From: Sipunculus nudus
Lineage: Eukaryota > Annelida > Sipuncula > Golfingiida > Sipunculidae
DNA: 64,000 bases
NCBI GenBank assembly: GCA_026874595.1
Contig: CM049306.1
Location: 11,741,019 to 11,805,018, forward strand
Reading direction: 5' to 3'
The position numbers and the translations under genes are program-made. Under the pieces are notes generated by a model that was not told where the DNA came from, did not search any database, and worked only from the letters and a program-made list of their open reading frames with translations. Shown here in pieces: positions 1-10,588 of the stretch. The stretch's first letter is position 1, and every line of letters starts with the position of its first letter.

Positions 1-960
1 TGGATGAAAAATTTGGCTTACAATGCATCACCAGTCTTTCTAAATAAGTGGGTCCTGTGACCATGACCTTTGCCCTCATGACCCAAAAATGGATAGATTT
101 CTTGCATTTGAGGTAGGTTATATATAAATAAAGTTTGAAATCCATATATCCATCCCAACTGGAGTTATCATCAGGAAACATATTTCACGGAAAAACAGAA
201 AGACAAACAGATAGATTGACAGGGTGATAACAGAAGGGCATCCATTTATTCAATGAAACAACAGTTGCAAATCTGATAGATTTGGCAGTCTCAAAATAAA
301 GGAAAAATATCATAAAAAATAGAAAAAATACAGGTAGTGCCACCAGTCTTTAGGAATTGAAAAAACTATGCAGTCATAATAAATGAACACCCCAGGTTTC
401 AGGACATTATATATTTATATATATATATAGATGAAACCACAGTTGATAAACTTTAGACCCTAAAATTGACAGAGGTCTTACTTTAGTGGTAAGGCATATA
501 TAAGTAAAATTTGAAACCAGTATGTCAGACTTAACTGGAGTTATCATCTAGAAACTAATTTGTGAACAGACGGCCCCATGACCTTGACCATGTGACCCCA
601 AATTCATTTATGCTCTCCCTATATGCTGGCAAGTCAGCTAAATGTGCAAGATGGAAAGTTTGGGTTGAAAAGCTTGGCTTAAAATGCAGCCATAATCTTT
701 TTAAGTGAGTCGTGTGATCTTGACCTTTGACCTCATGACCCCAAAATCATATAGGTTCTTGCTTTAGTGGTGGGCCATATGTAAGTCATGTTTGAAATCC
801 ATGTGTCAAAACAACCTGGAGTTATCATCTGGAAACAAATTTGTGTGGATGGATGGTTGAACAGACAGACAGACACACAGACAGACAGACAGGTTGATAA
901 CTATATGGCATCCACTTGTGATCAATAAACACACCAGGTTTTGGGACACTAGATGTAATT
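1..960. repeat. Dispersed repeat module with TGACCTTTGACC motifs and GACA microsatellite
   Basis: Two or more related stretches (about 50-180 and 480-860) share the landmarks 'ggagttatcatc(t/a)ggaaac', 'tttgaaatccat' and 'tgacctttgacctcatgaccc'. The second copy runs into a GACA-rich microsatellite (862-892) and then 'ggcatccacttgtgatcaataaacacaccaggttttggg'-type sequence. Positions 545-960 are colinear with 51,990-52,410, and a shortened relative lies at 32,150-32,345. No coding potential is visible. The module runs directly into the hairpin-ended unit that follows, so 545-1,406 probably represents one element. Confidence 0.7.
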
Positions 961-1024
961 ACAGTTGAGGAACTGACATGATTGTTGTCATTTTATAGTA
1001 AAAAAATTAAAAAAACATTCATTA

Positions 1025-1406
1025 AAATAACAAAAAATACAGGTGGCACCACCATATTAGGGAACTGACAAAAGTAGTCTTGGTCAATATGCAAGGCAAG
1101 ATTCATGACAATCCATGCATTAATTATCAAGATATTGGAGGTTTTGTATCAAATTTTTTATTATTCTGGGGGGGGGGGTACTTTTAAGCCCCATAGCTCG
1201 TCGGATATAGGTCACAGTGAGCTAATTTCAGGTTTTCAAGGAGATATTTTATTGACCTCCTTGGATGTTAACTGAGAAGTTTCTAGGTCCAGTAGTTATG
1301 ATTTGTGCCCTGCTAACGGATGGCTGGATGCCCAGACAGCCGGACGGACGACAGACAAAGCGCCATTCCTATACCCGGTTGACTTACAGTCAGCTGAGCT
1401 AAAAAT
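1025..1406 (-). repeat. Hairpin-ended repeat, single core unit, head at right
   Basis: One core unit ('ggtcaatat..caaggcaagattcatgacaatccatgcattaatta', a G-run before 'tact', 'gccccatagctcg', 'ggatataggtcac', 'tttgtgccctg') ends in GGAC-rich DNA and the terminal motif 'cagtcagctgagctaaaaa' at about 1,388-1,405. The left stem of the terminal hairpin is degraded here ('cccggttgactta'). The same order is found at 52,430-52,823. The G-run at 1,168-1,176 is in the same position as poly-G/C runs in other copies. Confidence 0.75.
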
Positions 1407-1660
1407 AGAAAAATATTGCTAAAAATAAGAAAAAATAAGGGTTGCACCACCACTTTTTGGGAACTGACAAAACTAGTCATGGTCAATATTAAAGGCAAGA
1501 TTCATGACAATCCATGCATTAATTGTCAAGATATGGAGATCTTGTATCAACATTTTGGTTACTCTGGAGGGTACTTACAAGCCCTGTAGCTCGGAGGATA
1601 TAGGTCGCAGTGACCTATTTTCAGGTTTCCAAGGAGATTTTTAATGGACCTCCCTAGATT
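1407..1660 (-). repeat. Truncated core unit of the hairpin-ended repeat
   Basis: This is a second copy of the same core unit ('gggaactgacaaaactagtcatggtcaatat' through 'aaggagatttttaatggacctccctaga'). It is cut off exactly where an oppositely oriented element begins at 1,661, so it lacks its own hairpin end. Confidence 0.65.
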
Positions 1661-3366
1661 TTTAGCTCAGCTGACTGTAAGTCATCTGAGCTATAGTGAT
1701 CACTCTTTGACCATTGTCCGTCCTTCCGTCCATTAACCAGGCACAAATCCTAACTGCTAGACCTAGAATCTTGTAACTTGACATTCTGAGAGGTCCATGA
1801 AAAATCTTGGAAACCAGAAATTAGGTCTCTGTTACCAATATCCTTTGAGCTATGGGGCCACAAAGAAAAAATTTCATACAAAAACTTCAATATCTAATTA
1901 GCTACATCACTGATGGTCATGATTTTTTGCATACATATTGATCATGAGGTGTTCCATCAGTTCCTGCAGACTGGTGGCGCCATCTGTATTTTTCGATTTT
2001 ACAAATTTTCTCTATTTTTGAGACCTTTAAAAATGTGAACATCTGTTAACAAGGCACAAATCGTAAAGACTGCCAGTGAACCTAGAATCTTTATTCTTGA
2101 CACACTGAGAGACCTATGAAAAGTCTTTATGGAAACCAGAAATTAGGTCTCTGTTACCCATATCCTTTGAGCTATTTGGCCACAAAGTACCCCCCCCCCC
2201 CCAGAATAGTAAAAAATTTCATACAAAAACTTCAATATCTCATTAACTATATCACTGATGGTCATGATTTTTGGCATACATATTGATCATGAGGTGTTCC
2301 ATCAGTTCCTGCAGACTAGTGGCGCCACCTGTATTTTTCGATTTTTTACAAATTGTTTTTTCTATTTTTGAGACCTTTAAAAATGTGAACATCTGTTAAC
2401 AGGGCACAAATTGTAAAGACTGGACCTAGAATCTTCATTCTTGACACAGTGAGAGACCTATGAAAAGTCTCCATGGAAACCTGAAATAAGGTCTCTGTTA
2501 CCCATATCCTTTGAGCTGTGGGGCTCCCAGTTACCCCCAGAATAATGAAAAATTTGATAAAACAAACTGCAACATCTCAATAACTGCAACACTGATGGTC
2601 ATGATTTTTGGCATACATATTGATTAAGAGGGGTTCCAACAGTTCCTGCAGACTGGTGGCGTCAGCTGTATTTTTTCAATTTTTTTACAATTTATTTTCT
2701 CTATTTTTGAGACCTTTAAGGTTGTAGTTATCTGTCAACAGGGTACAAATTGTAACGACTGGACCTAGAATCTTCATTCTTGACACACAGGGAGACCCAT
2801 GAAGTCTCCATGGAAACCAGAAATTAGGTCTCTGTTACCCATATCCTTTGAGCTATGGCACTCCAAAGTACAGCTCAGAATAATGATAAATTTGATAAAA
2901 AAGCTGAAGTAATCTGAACAAATAATGCAGAGATCACCATAATTGTTTTCATGGATATTGATCATGGAGTGTTTCATCAGTTTCTGCAGACTGGTGGCAC
3001 TACCTGTATTTGTTTGTGTTTTCTTACAAATTTTTTTGTCTATTTTTGAGACCTTTAAAGATATGAACATCTGTTAACAGGGCACAAATCATAACAACTG
3101 GACCTAGAATCTTCATTCTTGACACACTGGGAGACCCATGAAAAGTCTCCATGGAAACCTGAAATTAGGTCTCTGTTACCCATATCCTTTAAGCTGTAAG
3201 GCTCCAAAATACCCCCCAGAATAATGAAAAATTTGATACTAAACCGCAGTATCTCAATAACTACAACACTGATTGTCATGATTTTGGCATACATATTGAT
3301 CATGTGGTGTTCCATTAGTTTCTGTAGATTAGGTGTGCCACCTCTATATTTTTCAATTTTTACAAA
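1661..3366 (+). repeat. Hairpin-headed element with about five tandem core units
   Basis: The head is 'tttttagctcagctgactgtaag..', with stem-forming sequence at 1,664-1,692 (AGCTCAG-TGACT pairing with AGTCA-CTGAGCT). It is followed by 'ctatagtgatcac' and GTCC-rich DNA. Core units follow, recognisable by 'g(c/t)acaaat' at 1,741, 2,054, 2,404, 2,743 and 3,082, so the unit length is 313-350 bp. Each unit reads 'cctagaatctt..cttgacac..gagacc..atggaaacc', 'ggtctctgttaccc', 'atattgatcatg', 'ggtggcgcca', 'tctatttttgagacctt'. Several ORFs of 60-100 codons on the minus strand are by-products of the repeats. Confidence 0.8.
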
Positions 3367-4480
3367 TTACAAAAAGCTAAAAAACATTTAAAAATCTTAT
3401 CCTCCGAAACAGTCAAGCCAAATTGTTGAATATTTCACAGAAATAATCTTTTATACCATCCCTCTCAAGTTTGTTCGAATGGTTCAAGTTTGGTGAATTT
3501 TGGCCGAGTTAAAGGAAGTTAAACTTAGCTAACTGTCCAAAAAAGCATACTAAAATGGCAATCTCAGAAACGGCCGGAGCTATCATCACCAAATTTTATG
3601 CCAGTGTTGATCACATGGGTCATATATGAAATTCAGGTAATGGTGGCGCCACCTGCATTGACATTTTTGTACGGGGGTCATTGGTCATCTGTACATTAAC
3701 CCATAATTTCTCAGGAATAGCAGGAGCTACCATCCCTAGATTTAATGCAATAATCTGTCACATATCAAATGTTGTGGGATTTGGCTTATTATTTTGCTAT
3801 CTGAATTTACTTAGATTTTATAGGGAAAAAGCTGAAAAACCTTTAAAAGTCTTCTTCTTGTAAACGGTCCAGCCGAATTGTTCAATATTTTACAAAAATG
3901 ATCCCAGAGGCAAGTTTGTTCAAATGGTTTGCATTTGATGAGTTTTAGTGGTGTTACACAAATTTGAACAGTCATTTGGCCAATTAAGCATACTGACATA
4001 GTAAACTCAGAAATGACAGAAGCTAGCATTACCAAGTATTGTGCAAATGTTGGTCACATGACTCATGTTTGAAGTTGCAGATTTTGTGATGCCACCCACA
4101 TTGACCTTTTTTTTATGGGCAAAAACCTCATAATTTTAGCCTCTTTCAGCTTAAAATGTTTATGATGAAACTGTCAAGTTGAATCGTTCAATTTTTCAAA
4201 AGAATTATCCTAGGATATGGTTCTTTCAATCATAGCAGAAAAGCTGAAGTTGGTCTTATGGCCATTATTATGTCTATTTCAAACTGAGGACTGCAAAACT
4301 GTTCTTCTACAAAATTATTGTTTCAATTATAACTTCTGTAACATTGCACAAAAATTATTCCCAGGTGGCCTTTGTTCAAGTTTACTTGAATGATTTTTGG
4401 CAGAATTATTGGACCTTTAACAATGAAAGAACTGCATCTTTTGTTATTTCAGATATTTTAATAAAAAGTTCATGAATATG
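3367..4480 (+). repeat. Second, more diverged tandem block downstream of the array
   Basis: A different motif recurs about every 300-460 bp: 'aacggtc(c/a)agcc(g/a)aattgttcaatattt', then 'caagtttgttc(a/g)aatggtt', 'gccaattaagcatact' and 'agaaa(c/t)g(g/a)c(c/a)g(g/a)agcta'. Landmarks are near 3,410, 3,868 and 4,170, with a weaker one near 4,310. 'ggtggcgccacctgcattgacattttt' at 3,645 also recurs in degraded form near 4,090 and 5,046. This may be part of the same long composite repeat as the preceding array. No gene is supported. Confidence 0.55.
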
Positions 4481-4609
4481 TCAGCTTGAAAAAAAAAAGC
4501 ATTTTAGCCAAAGTCTTTCAGTATGTGTAAACAGATTTACCAACAGACCAAGATTGTGTTTGTATCTTTAAATAGGTTGAGAAACTGCCAACTATTTCAG
4601 ATTTGGCAG

Positions 4610-4880
4610 CAGATCAAGAGTTCATTCAGTGCAGCCAGATATAGGTCAAGAGTTCAGTCAGTGCAGCCAAGCACAAGGCATGTGATCACCTCAAGGGTGA
4701 CATGTGAACACCTCATGGCCACCATGTGATCACCTCATGGGTGCCCCTCAGGGCTGCATGTGGACTACCAACTGTGTCAGATTATGCAACTGGTCAAGAG
4801 TTCACTCAGTGCAGCCAGGTGCAGGTCAAAAGTTCACTCAGTCTAGCCAGGTGCAGGTCATGAGTTCACTTAGTCCAGTA
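4610..4880 (+). repeat. Interrupted minisatellite, about 32-bp unit
   Basis: The motif 'caagagttca(c/t)tcagtgcagccagg' recurs near 4,614, 4,647, 4,794, 4,826 and 4,858. An insert at about 4,680-4,780 carries its own short repeat ('gatcacctcatgg'). Period is about 32 bp. Reading frames through it are artefacts of the tandem repeats. Confidence 0.6.
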
Positions 4881-4889
4881 GCCTGAGCC

Positions 4890-5384
4890 AGCTAGCAAAT
4901 TTGTCACAGATCACTCGGGGCAACTGCCTTTCTCTCCTAAGCCTGGTCAGCCCCATGCATCAGACTCAAGGTAAGTTTGATGTATTGGCCTGATATTTTG
5001 ACCTGTCTATGTGTCTTTGATGGCTTTCTCGTTCACAAGACAGGTGTCGCCACCTACAATGACATTTGCACAGTGTATGTGCCTGCTTATTTCTACAGAG
5101 GAATTTGATATATCAGCCTGAAATTGGGCATATGTATATATCTCTAAAAGCTTCATTGTAAACAAGACTGGTGGTGCCAGCTACAATCATTTATGTGTTG
5201 TGTGCACCCATGCCAGAATTTCAGCAGTGATGTTTGTGTAATTGTTTCTTATTCAAAATGTTTAGTACTTGCATTGTTCATATACATGAGAAGTAATGGT
5301 CCAGCATTGAAGCATTATACCTGGTGAATTTCCCAATGCACAGGTTCACACTAGGCAGGTAGGCCTTGTTTTTATTTTCAACCC
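4890..5384. other. Degraded repeat relics, no gene
   Basis: Two diverged pieces resembling 'ggtg(t/g)(c/t)gcca(c/g)cta' occur at about 5,046 and 5,170, like the module upstream. A consensus-like splice donor 'caaggtaagt' is present near 4,970 but no supported exon precedes it. Confidence 0.4.
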
Positions 5385-5690
5385 TAGTCATGGTCAATAT
5401 TCAAGCCAAGATTCAGGGTTTTCCATTCATTAATTATGAATATCGAGATTTTGTATCAAATTTTTAAATATTCTGGGTGGGTTCTTATGAGCCCCAGATC
5501 AGATATCGGAGGATACAAATTACAGGGACCTAATTTCAGGTTTTCAAGGATTTTTTTTATCAAGGCTTGTAGGTAAAATGGTGTCAAAACGTGCCAGTCT
5601 AACGGACAGATAGATAGACGGATTGATGAACGGACGCTGACCGATCACTATAGCTCAGTTGACCTACAGTCAGCTGAGCTAAAAATTGAA
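5385..5690 (-). repeat. Hairpin-ended repeat, single core unit, head at right
   Basis: A single core unit starts 'cctagtcatggtcaatattcaagccaagattc'. It ends in GGAC/GATA-rich DNA, 'gatcactatagctcag' and a full hairpin at 5,652-5,680 (AGCTCAGTTGAC-CTACAGTCAGCTGAGCT), then AAAAA. The stem is well preserved in this copy. Confidence 0.75.
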
Positions 5691-6476
5691 TAAACAATCT
5701 AATGAAAATAAACTGGAAAAAATATTTATCCTTGAAAAATAATATAAGGACTTAAAAAAACGATTCAAATAAATATAATCAATCAATGAATTCAAACTTA
5801 AATATTTGTTTAGCAAAGAATTGCTAGAAAAAGGAAAAGAAAAGAAAAAGAAAAAGGTTGAATTGTTAACGCTGGAAACAAACTAAATTAAATTTTGTCA
5901 TTACTTATTAAGTGTCTTTACTTATAAATTTCAGACATACTGTCAGAGATGACAAGGCATGCTCTGAATCTAGGTCTTGGCTGACCTGAACCCTGATAAG
6001 TTCAGACAGGAACTCATTCCCTTTCATAAATATTAAAAAAGCATTTTCTAGTTACATAAAAATCAGTTGTATCCATCACAATGTTTTTCATCTTATTTAG
6101 TGAATATATTCCAGTAAACTTTGTGTCTGAAATATTAGTCATATGACAGTTCATCCTGAAAACCATTTTCATAACCTCATGTGGCATCAAGATAAGTGGC
6201 TCCAGTATAATACACCATCATTGTCAATGGCTATTTTGTCATTTTCAAGTGTGTTTGTATGAGCCATGATGTAGCTGATTCTGAAGTGCTGCTGTGTGTG
6301 TAAACAACAGACTACGTTCGTCTGACACACAGACATACCACACTCGTGCATTATTTGGCCAAATGAGCACCTGGGACCCAAAGAGGTAAGGCAAAGGGAT
6401 TATTTCTTCGATCTTGTGTTTTGTGAAAATTTCTTATGTTAGGAAATCTTGACCCAACTAGATTTGTCTTCTTTAA
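5691..6476. other. Unique AT-rich DNA, nothing recognised
   Basis: No repeat, RNA gene or convincing ORF was seen here. An A/G-rich simple tract ('aaaaggaaaagaaaagaaaaag') lies near 5,830. Confidence 0.4.
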
Positions 6477-6591
6477 TGATCAGGGTTTAGGCTGGACCAA
6501 ATTCCAATTGGGATGTGGTCTGGACCAATCATTCACTGATTGGCCCAGACCAGATCCCAATAAGAATTTGGTCTGGCCTAAACCCTGATCA
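6477..6591. repeat. 115-bp near-perfect palindrome (foldback)
   Basis: The left arm 6,477-6,529 and right arm 6,539-6,591 are reverse complements at 47 of 53 positions by my alignment, separated by a 9-base loop ('cattcactg'). Both outer ends begin with TGATCAGGGTTTAGGC. A related fragment ('gattggtccag') lies just downstream after a C-run. It could be a foldback or MITE insertion, or a cruciform-forming inverted repeat. Overlapping ORFs on both strands arise from the palindrome and are not genes. Confidence 0.85.
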
Positions 6592-7096
6592 GGATTTGTT
6601 CTTGACCATTCGACCCCCCCCCCCCCCCTACCGATTGGTCCAGATAAGGAACTGGGCCTTGACATGTACATTAGCTTTTACAGTTCTCTACTGCTGTCTC
6701 TCCTGTGCTGGAGCAGATCTTTGCCATGATGCTTTGAGGTCTGACCTTTAGAAAATAGCCATTTCATGTTATGTAGTACTATACTTGCAGACCTTCAGAT
6801 CATGTGGCTTTCATGTTATCTAGTACAAGATGCAAATGTAAATAGGGTCCTTCCTTAGTGTCATGGTTGTTTTGGTCATTGTAGTAAAACCAGCACAAGA
6901 GACCACCTGTACAATAAGATTACTTAGGCTTTAAAGGCCATCTATGAGGTCATAAAGGTATGAGACCACATGCATGTCCAGACAGGCACTAGTCAAGCTT
7001 AGATATAGTCTTTTCATGCTTTCTCTGTTGATTTTATGTATTCAGAAACTATTTCATATTTGGCCAGTAAAATTCAGGCAAATAAGTGTGATGATA
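6592..7096. other. Non-coding stretch with a poly-C run
   Basis: A run of about 15 C lies at 6,614-6,628. No other feature was recognised. Confidence 0.4.
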
Positions 7097-7108
7097 CAGA
7101 GGGTAAAG
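7097..7108. repeat. SINE target-site duplication, left copy
   Basis: CAGAGGGTAAAG, identical to 7,417-7,428 on the other side of the SINE. Confidence 0.85.
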
Positions 7109-7416
7109 TTAAGGTTGGTAAAGTCTGCTGGGCTTTTATACTCGAGGCTAATGGCTCATCAGGCCAGAGCTTATCCTGGTTTCAGTAGTGTGAAGCAACT
7201 TAGGAGTTAAACTCCTCCTGGATGGGACGCTAGTCCATCACAGTTTACCTTCCCAGTATTTACTGGTACCCATTTCTACTGCTGGGTGGACAGAGGCACA
7301 CTTGCGGTTGGGACCTTGCCTAAGGGTCTTGGCACGGTGGGGGTCCGACTGGGATTCGAACTCACAACCTCTCGATCATGAGCCTGGGACCTTAACCATT
7401 ACACCACCAACCCCAC
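7109..7416 (-). mobile_element. Complete tRNA-derived SINE with perfect target duplication
   Basis: Read on the minus strand, the element starts near 7,416 with a tRNA-like head. An A-box-like 'TGGTGTAATGGTTAAGG' lies at 7,406-7,390 and a B-box 'GTTCGAATCCC' at 7,361-7,351. The roughly 45-nt spacing is right for an internal RNA polymerase III promoter. The body follows, including 'TGATGGACTAGCGTCCCATCC', which resembles the conserved central cores shared by animal SINE superfamilies; I cannot assign which one by eye. The 12-bp duplication CAGAGGGTAAAG sits at 7,097-7,108 and 7,417-7,428, which fixes the ends and the 308-bp length. The tail is not a long poly(A). Mobilisation would depend on a partner LINE not present in this window. 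Confidence 0.85.
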
Positions 7417-7428
7417 CAGAGGGTAAAG
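7417..7428. repeat. SINE target-site duplication, right copy
   Basis: CAGAGGGTAAAG, identical to 7,097-7,108. The lack of mismatches suggests the insertion is not ancient. Confidence 0.85.
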
Positions 7429-8171
7429 AAACCTATTTTAAAAATTTCATATTAATTCAGAAAAAGCCAAGTCATGTAAATATCATTCAATCACACAGAA
7501 CCTACAAGTACTTCACATTCAAGAAAAAAAGTGATCATGATGTGGGATCATCTGTTTGTGTCAAAACACTTAGGTACACTTTGTATAGCTGAAATATCTT
7601 CATTGATATTGGAACAAAAAGCCTAATGATGTATGTTCCTGCTTAGATTGTAGAAAACATATCATGAGAAAAATGTTGAAACTTATGATTAGGGGTGGTC
7701 ACAATGCCAAAGAATATTAAAAATACAAAATGTCAATGTAATGTCTTCATTTTTAGCATGGCTGCAAAGTTTTGTCCATTGAGTGCTAATCCTAGAAAGC
7801 CTAGAAACTGAGGTACCGTTGAAACCTCAGTTGATAAGTCTAGGTATTTTCACCTTTTGTCAGCAGACAACCAGCACCAACAAGGGGGCAATGAGGCTTA
7901 AAGGAACCACTGTTACCTGATTCCTTCACCAACAGTAAACTGTGGCCTGTGGGCTTTGTAAAATTCTTACCCTAAGGAAGCAAAGAGCCAAAAAAGATAA
8001 AGTTATACCTGACTTCTTCATGAACACAACATTTAAGTAAGATTTCTTAATTCCCTTACAATATACATATGAAATTTAAATGCAGTCTAGGGAGAAGTTG
8101 AAGACTTGTGAAGATTTAACCATCATCTTTAACCTGGTACAATGCTGTCTTGGGACCCTAACATTTTTGTA
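7429..8171. other. Unique DNA, nothing recognised
   Basis: No coding exon, RNA gene or repeat could be supported. Confidence 0.35.
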
Positions 8172-8890
8172 TTTGGTCATTCCATGTGAACTCAACAAGT
8201 GCCTCCAGCACAACCATCTCAGAAAATCATAATATTTCCCTGATATGTGCATTTGAACCCTCTTAGCACTAAAACACCATCATTTGGTTGAAAACATTTT
8301 TGGAATCCTTCCTGGAGTCCATAAATGGGGGTGGGGGTACTGGTTAAATTGAAACCTATTTATTCTGGACGGTATTTTTTAGACATATATTCTGAGAGAT
8401 TGTTGCTAGAGCAATGAAACTTACAGAATTTACATAACTTTCAATGGAGGTTGTGAAGCAAAATTTAAATTTGGGTAAAAATTGAATGTTTAGCCTCTGG
8501 AGCCTGCTAAAAATTGTGGAAAAAATGTAAAAATTGTTTTCCGCCTGGTATAAAGATGCTTTTACATAATAAAAATGAGATTATAACAGGCAAATATGTT
8601 ACAAATGATATCTAAATGACCTGCCTGGGTAAAGTGGATTAGATTGTTCCAAGTCTGGTCATTTATTTGCCAGCAGTGGTGAAGTAAAAAGCATTAAATT
8701 TTGCATTTTGGTCCTATTTGACCAAATTTTTCACAATGTGGGTGAGAATAAATCAAATTTTAATGCTATCAGTATAATCAACTACTATTGGTCTACAAAA
8801 TCATTGAATATCAGAATGGTGTTTCACTTCTTTCAAACAGAAAAAAATGTTAAAAAACCTAAAAATTAACATTCGTCTGGTCTGAAAACA
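8172..8890 (-). repeat. Left copy of a diverged inverted repeat flanking the retrotransposon
   Basis: The reverse complement of this stretch aligns with about 19,255-19,955. Examples are 'gggttcaaatgcacatatcagg' against 'gggtccaaatgcacatatcagg', the shared 'tctgagatggt(t/g)gtgctgga', 'ggaatgacc', 'ctattgctctagcaa' against the complement of 'ttgctagagcaatg', and 'atctttat(a)ccag' blocks. Identity is moderate with indels, so these are old copies of one interspersed family or an old inverted duplication. No ORF was found. Confidence 0.7.
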
Positions 8891-10582
8891 GGTTGACCTA
8901 ATGGATATTATGTATGAACTAAGCAGGTTTGGAGGCCAGGTACAAGTGACAGTACCCAAGAACAGGTAGAGATAGTTGTGAGATGGTTATACAGTTACAA
9001 ATCTAGGTACAGGACTTTCATGGTACACCTAGGTACAGGTACAAGTACCTGGTCACAATAGGATGTGTCAGTATTGTTGAACCTCCTGTCTTGAGAGTAA
9101 GAAGTGTGATGATAGCAGTTACTCTTCTTACACATTTTGTCATTTTAAAAGAAACTTAGCTTTTCAGTTTGAGCCAGATTTTTTTTTTCAAAATTCAAAT
9201 GCCCAGCAGCCATATCAATGCCAACTTGAAAATGATGAGAAAATATTTTTTTTATTATAATACTGTATTTTTGAAAATAATATTTAAAAAAAAAAATAAT
9301 AAGAATGTGTTTCCTTTAATAATCTTATAAAAAACTTGATCTTTCTAGCATAGCCTCTATTTCAATTTAAATTCAATGAAAATGTTGAGAATAAAAACCA
9401 GTATGGAAAATTAAATGTCACAGAACATTGATAGGCACTTGAAATTTGAAAACTGAACAAGTTTCATGCATGCAGCCCACTCATTAAGTGAATTTGACAC
9501 ATTTTCCTTGAAAAAGCCCTAGTATTAATGCTGTAACTTTTTGCGTTTTTTTACAGTTTAAAACCATGAACTGTGGAGATTAACTTACAAAACTTTTGGT
9601 CTTTACTTTGACTGCCTAAACAGAACATCAGTTTGTCACTTTTGTAAAAACTGTTCAGCTACCTGAAGCTTAAGACAATGACAAGTTCTGAGATAGGGTT
9701 TCAGCCATTATGTTTTCTATTTGTTTTACTTTGCTTTCTTCTTACCAATTATTTAAAACACTGAATTCACTGGAATTTTTTTTCTCATTTGATCAAGATT
9801 TTGGCACCAGTATTAAGTTGCTTCTTTTCTGCCAGGTTATTACAGTTTTGCATTTAGCTTTGAAGGCTGATCAGGTTGTTCATCTCTCTACAATCAAGAC
9901 ACTGTTAAACTAGTCTTCAGTGCAGTTAAATGATGTTTTAACATCCAGAACATTCAATACAAAGCTCTTATTGCATTACTGATGTAACTTCTGCTACTAA
10001 CCATTTTGCCATAGGAAACATGGTCTCATTTCCCTAAATAAGATCCTTTTAGGGGGCAATTCCAAGACTAATAAACGCAGAATCAGTTAAGGATCTGATG
10101 GCAGATCACACATGATTTTCTAGGGATAGTTCAATGTACATTTCTTTTTTTGGGCATATTGTAATGGCTTGCTTCCTGCAGTTAGGGTGATATATCTGTC
10201 CTGGTATTACCAGTAATTGTTTTTCAATTTTACCTGTAAGGAGAAAGAGTTCTAGCTTTGTCATTGCTGCAGAGGTATCTAGCCAAAGGGTATTTCAAAA
10301 TACTAAATGAATCTCATGGATTTTTTTTCAATTCGTATTTCTCAACAAAAATTTTGTGATTTAGGCATATGGTACACTCAGGGATGGTATTAATAATTAT
10401 CCATGCTCTTGCGAGTTTGAGCTCTATAGTTCCTCGGGTCAACAGTTCAAGCTATCATTTTAGATTAGTCCACATTTTTTTTAATTGTATTTCTGTAACC
10501 ATCATTTTACTGATTTATGATTAGCCAATCAACAGAGTTGACACTGTGGCCCCATCATTGTATTTATTGCTGTAACTTTAAT
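8891..10582. other. Unique AT-rich DNA, nothing recognised
   Basis: A short 'ggtacaagtac'-like motif recurs several times at about 8,940-9,050. No gene or mobile element was seen up to the retrotransposon target site. Confidence 0.35.
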
Positions 10583-10583
10583 A

Positions 10584-10588
10584 TATAG
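10584..10588. repeat. BEL/Pao target-site duplication, left copy (TATAG)
   Basis: TATAG directly precedes the LTR and is matched by TATAG at 18,852-18,856. Five bases is the usual size for this superfamily. Confidence 0.85.

Noticed and set aside
4960-4980. Strong splice donor 'caaggtaagt'
   Set aside because: The sequence before it is minisatellite and repeat-derived, with no start codon or acceptor forming a credible exon.
6480-6751. Two overlapping ORFs rich in Gly/Pro/Trp/Asp
   Set aside because: They translate the palindrome and the adjoining C-run.
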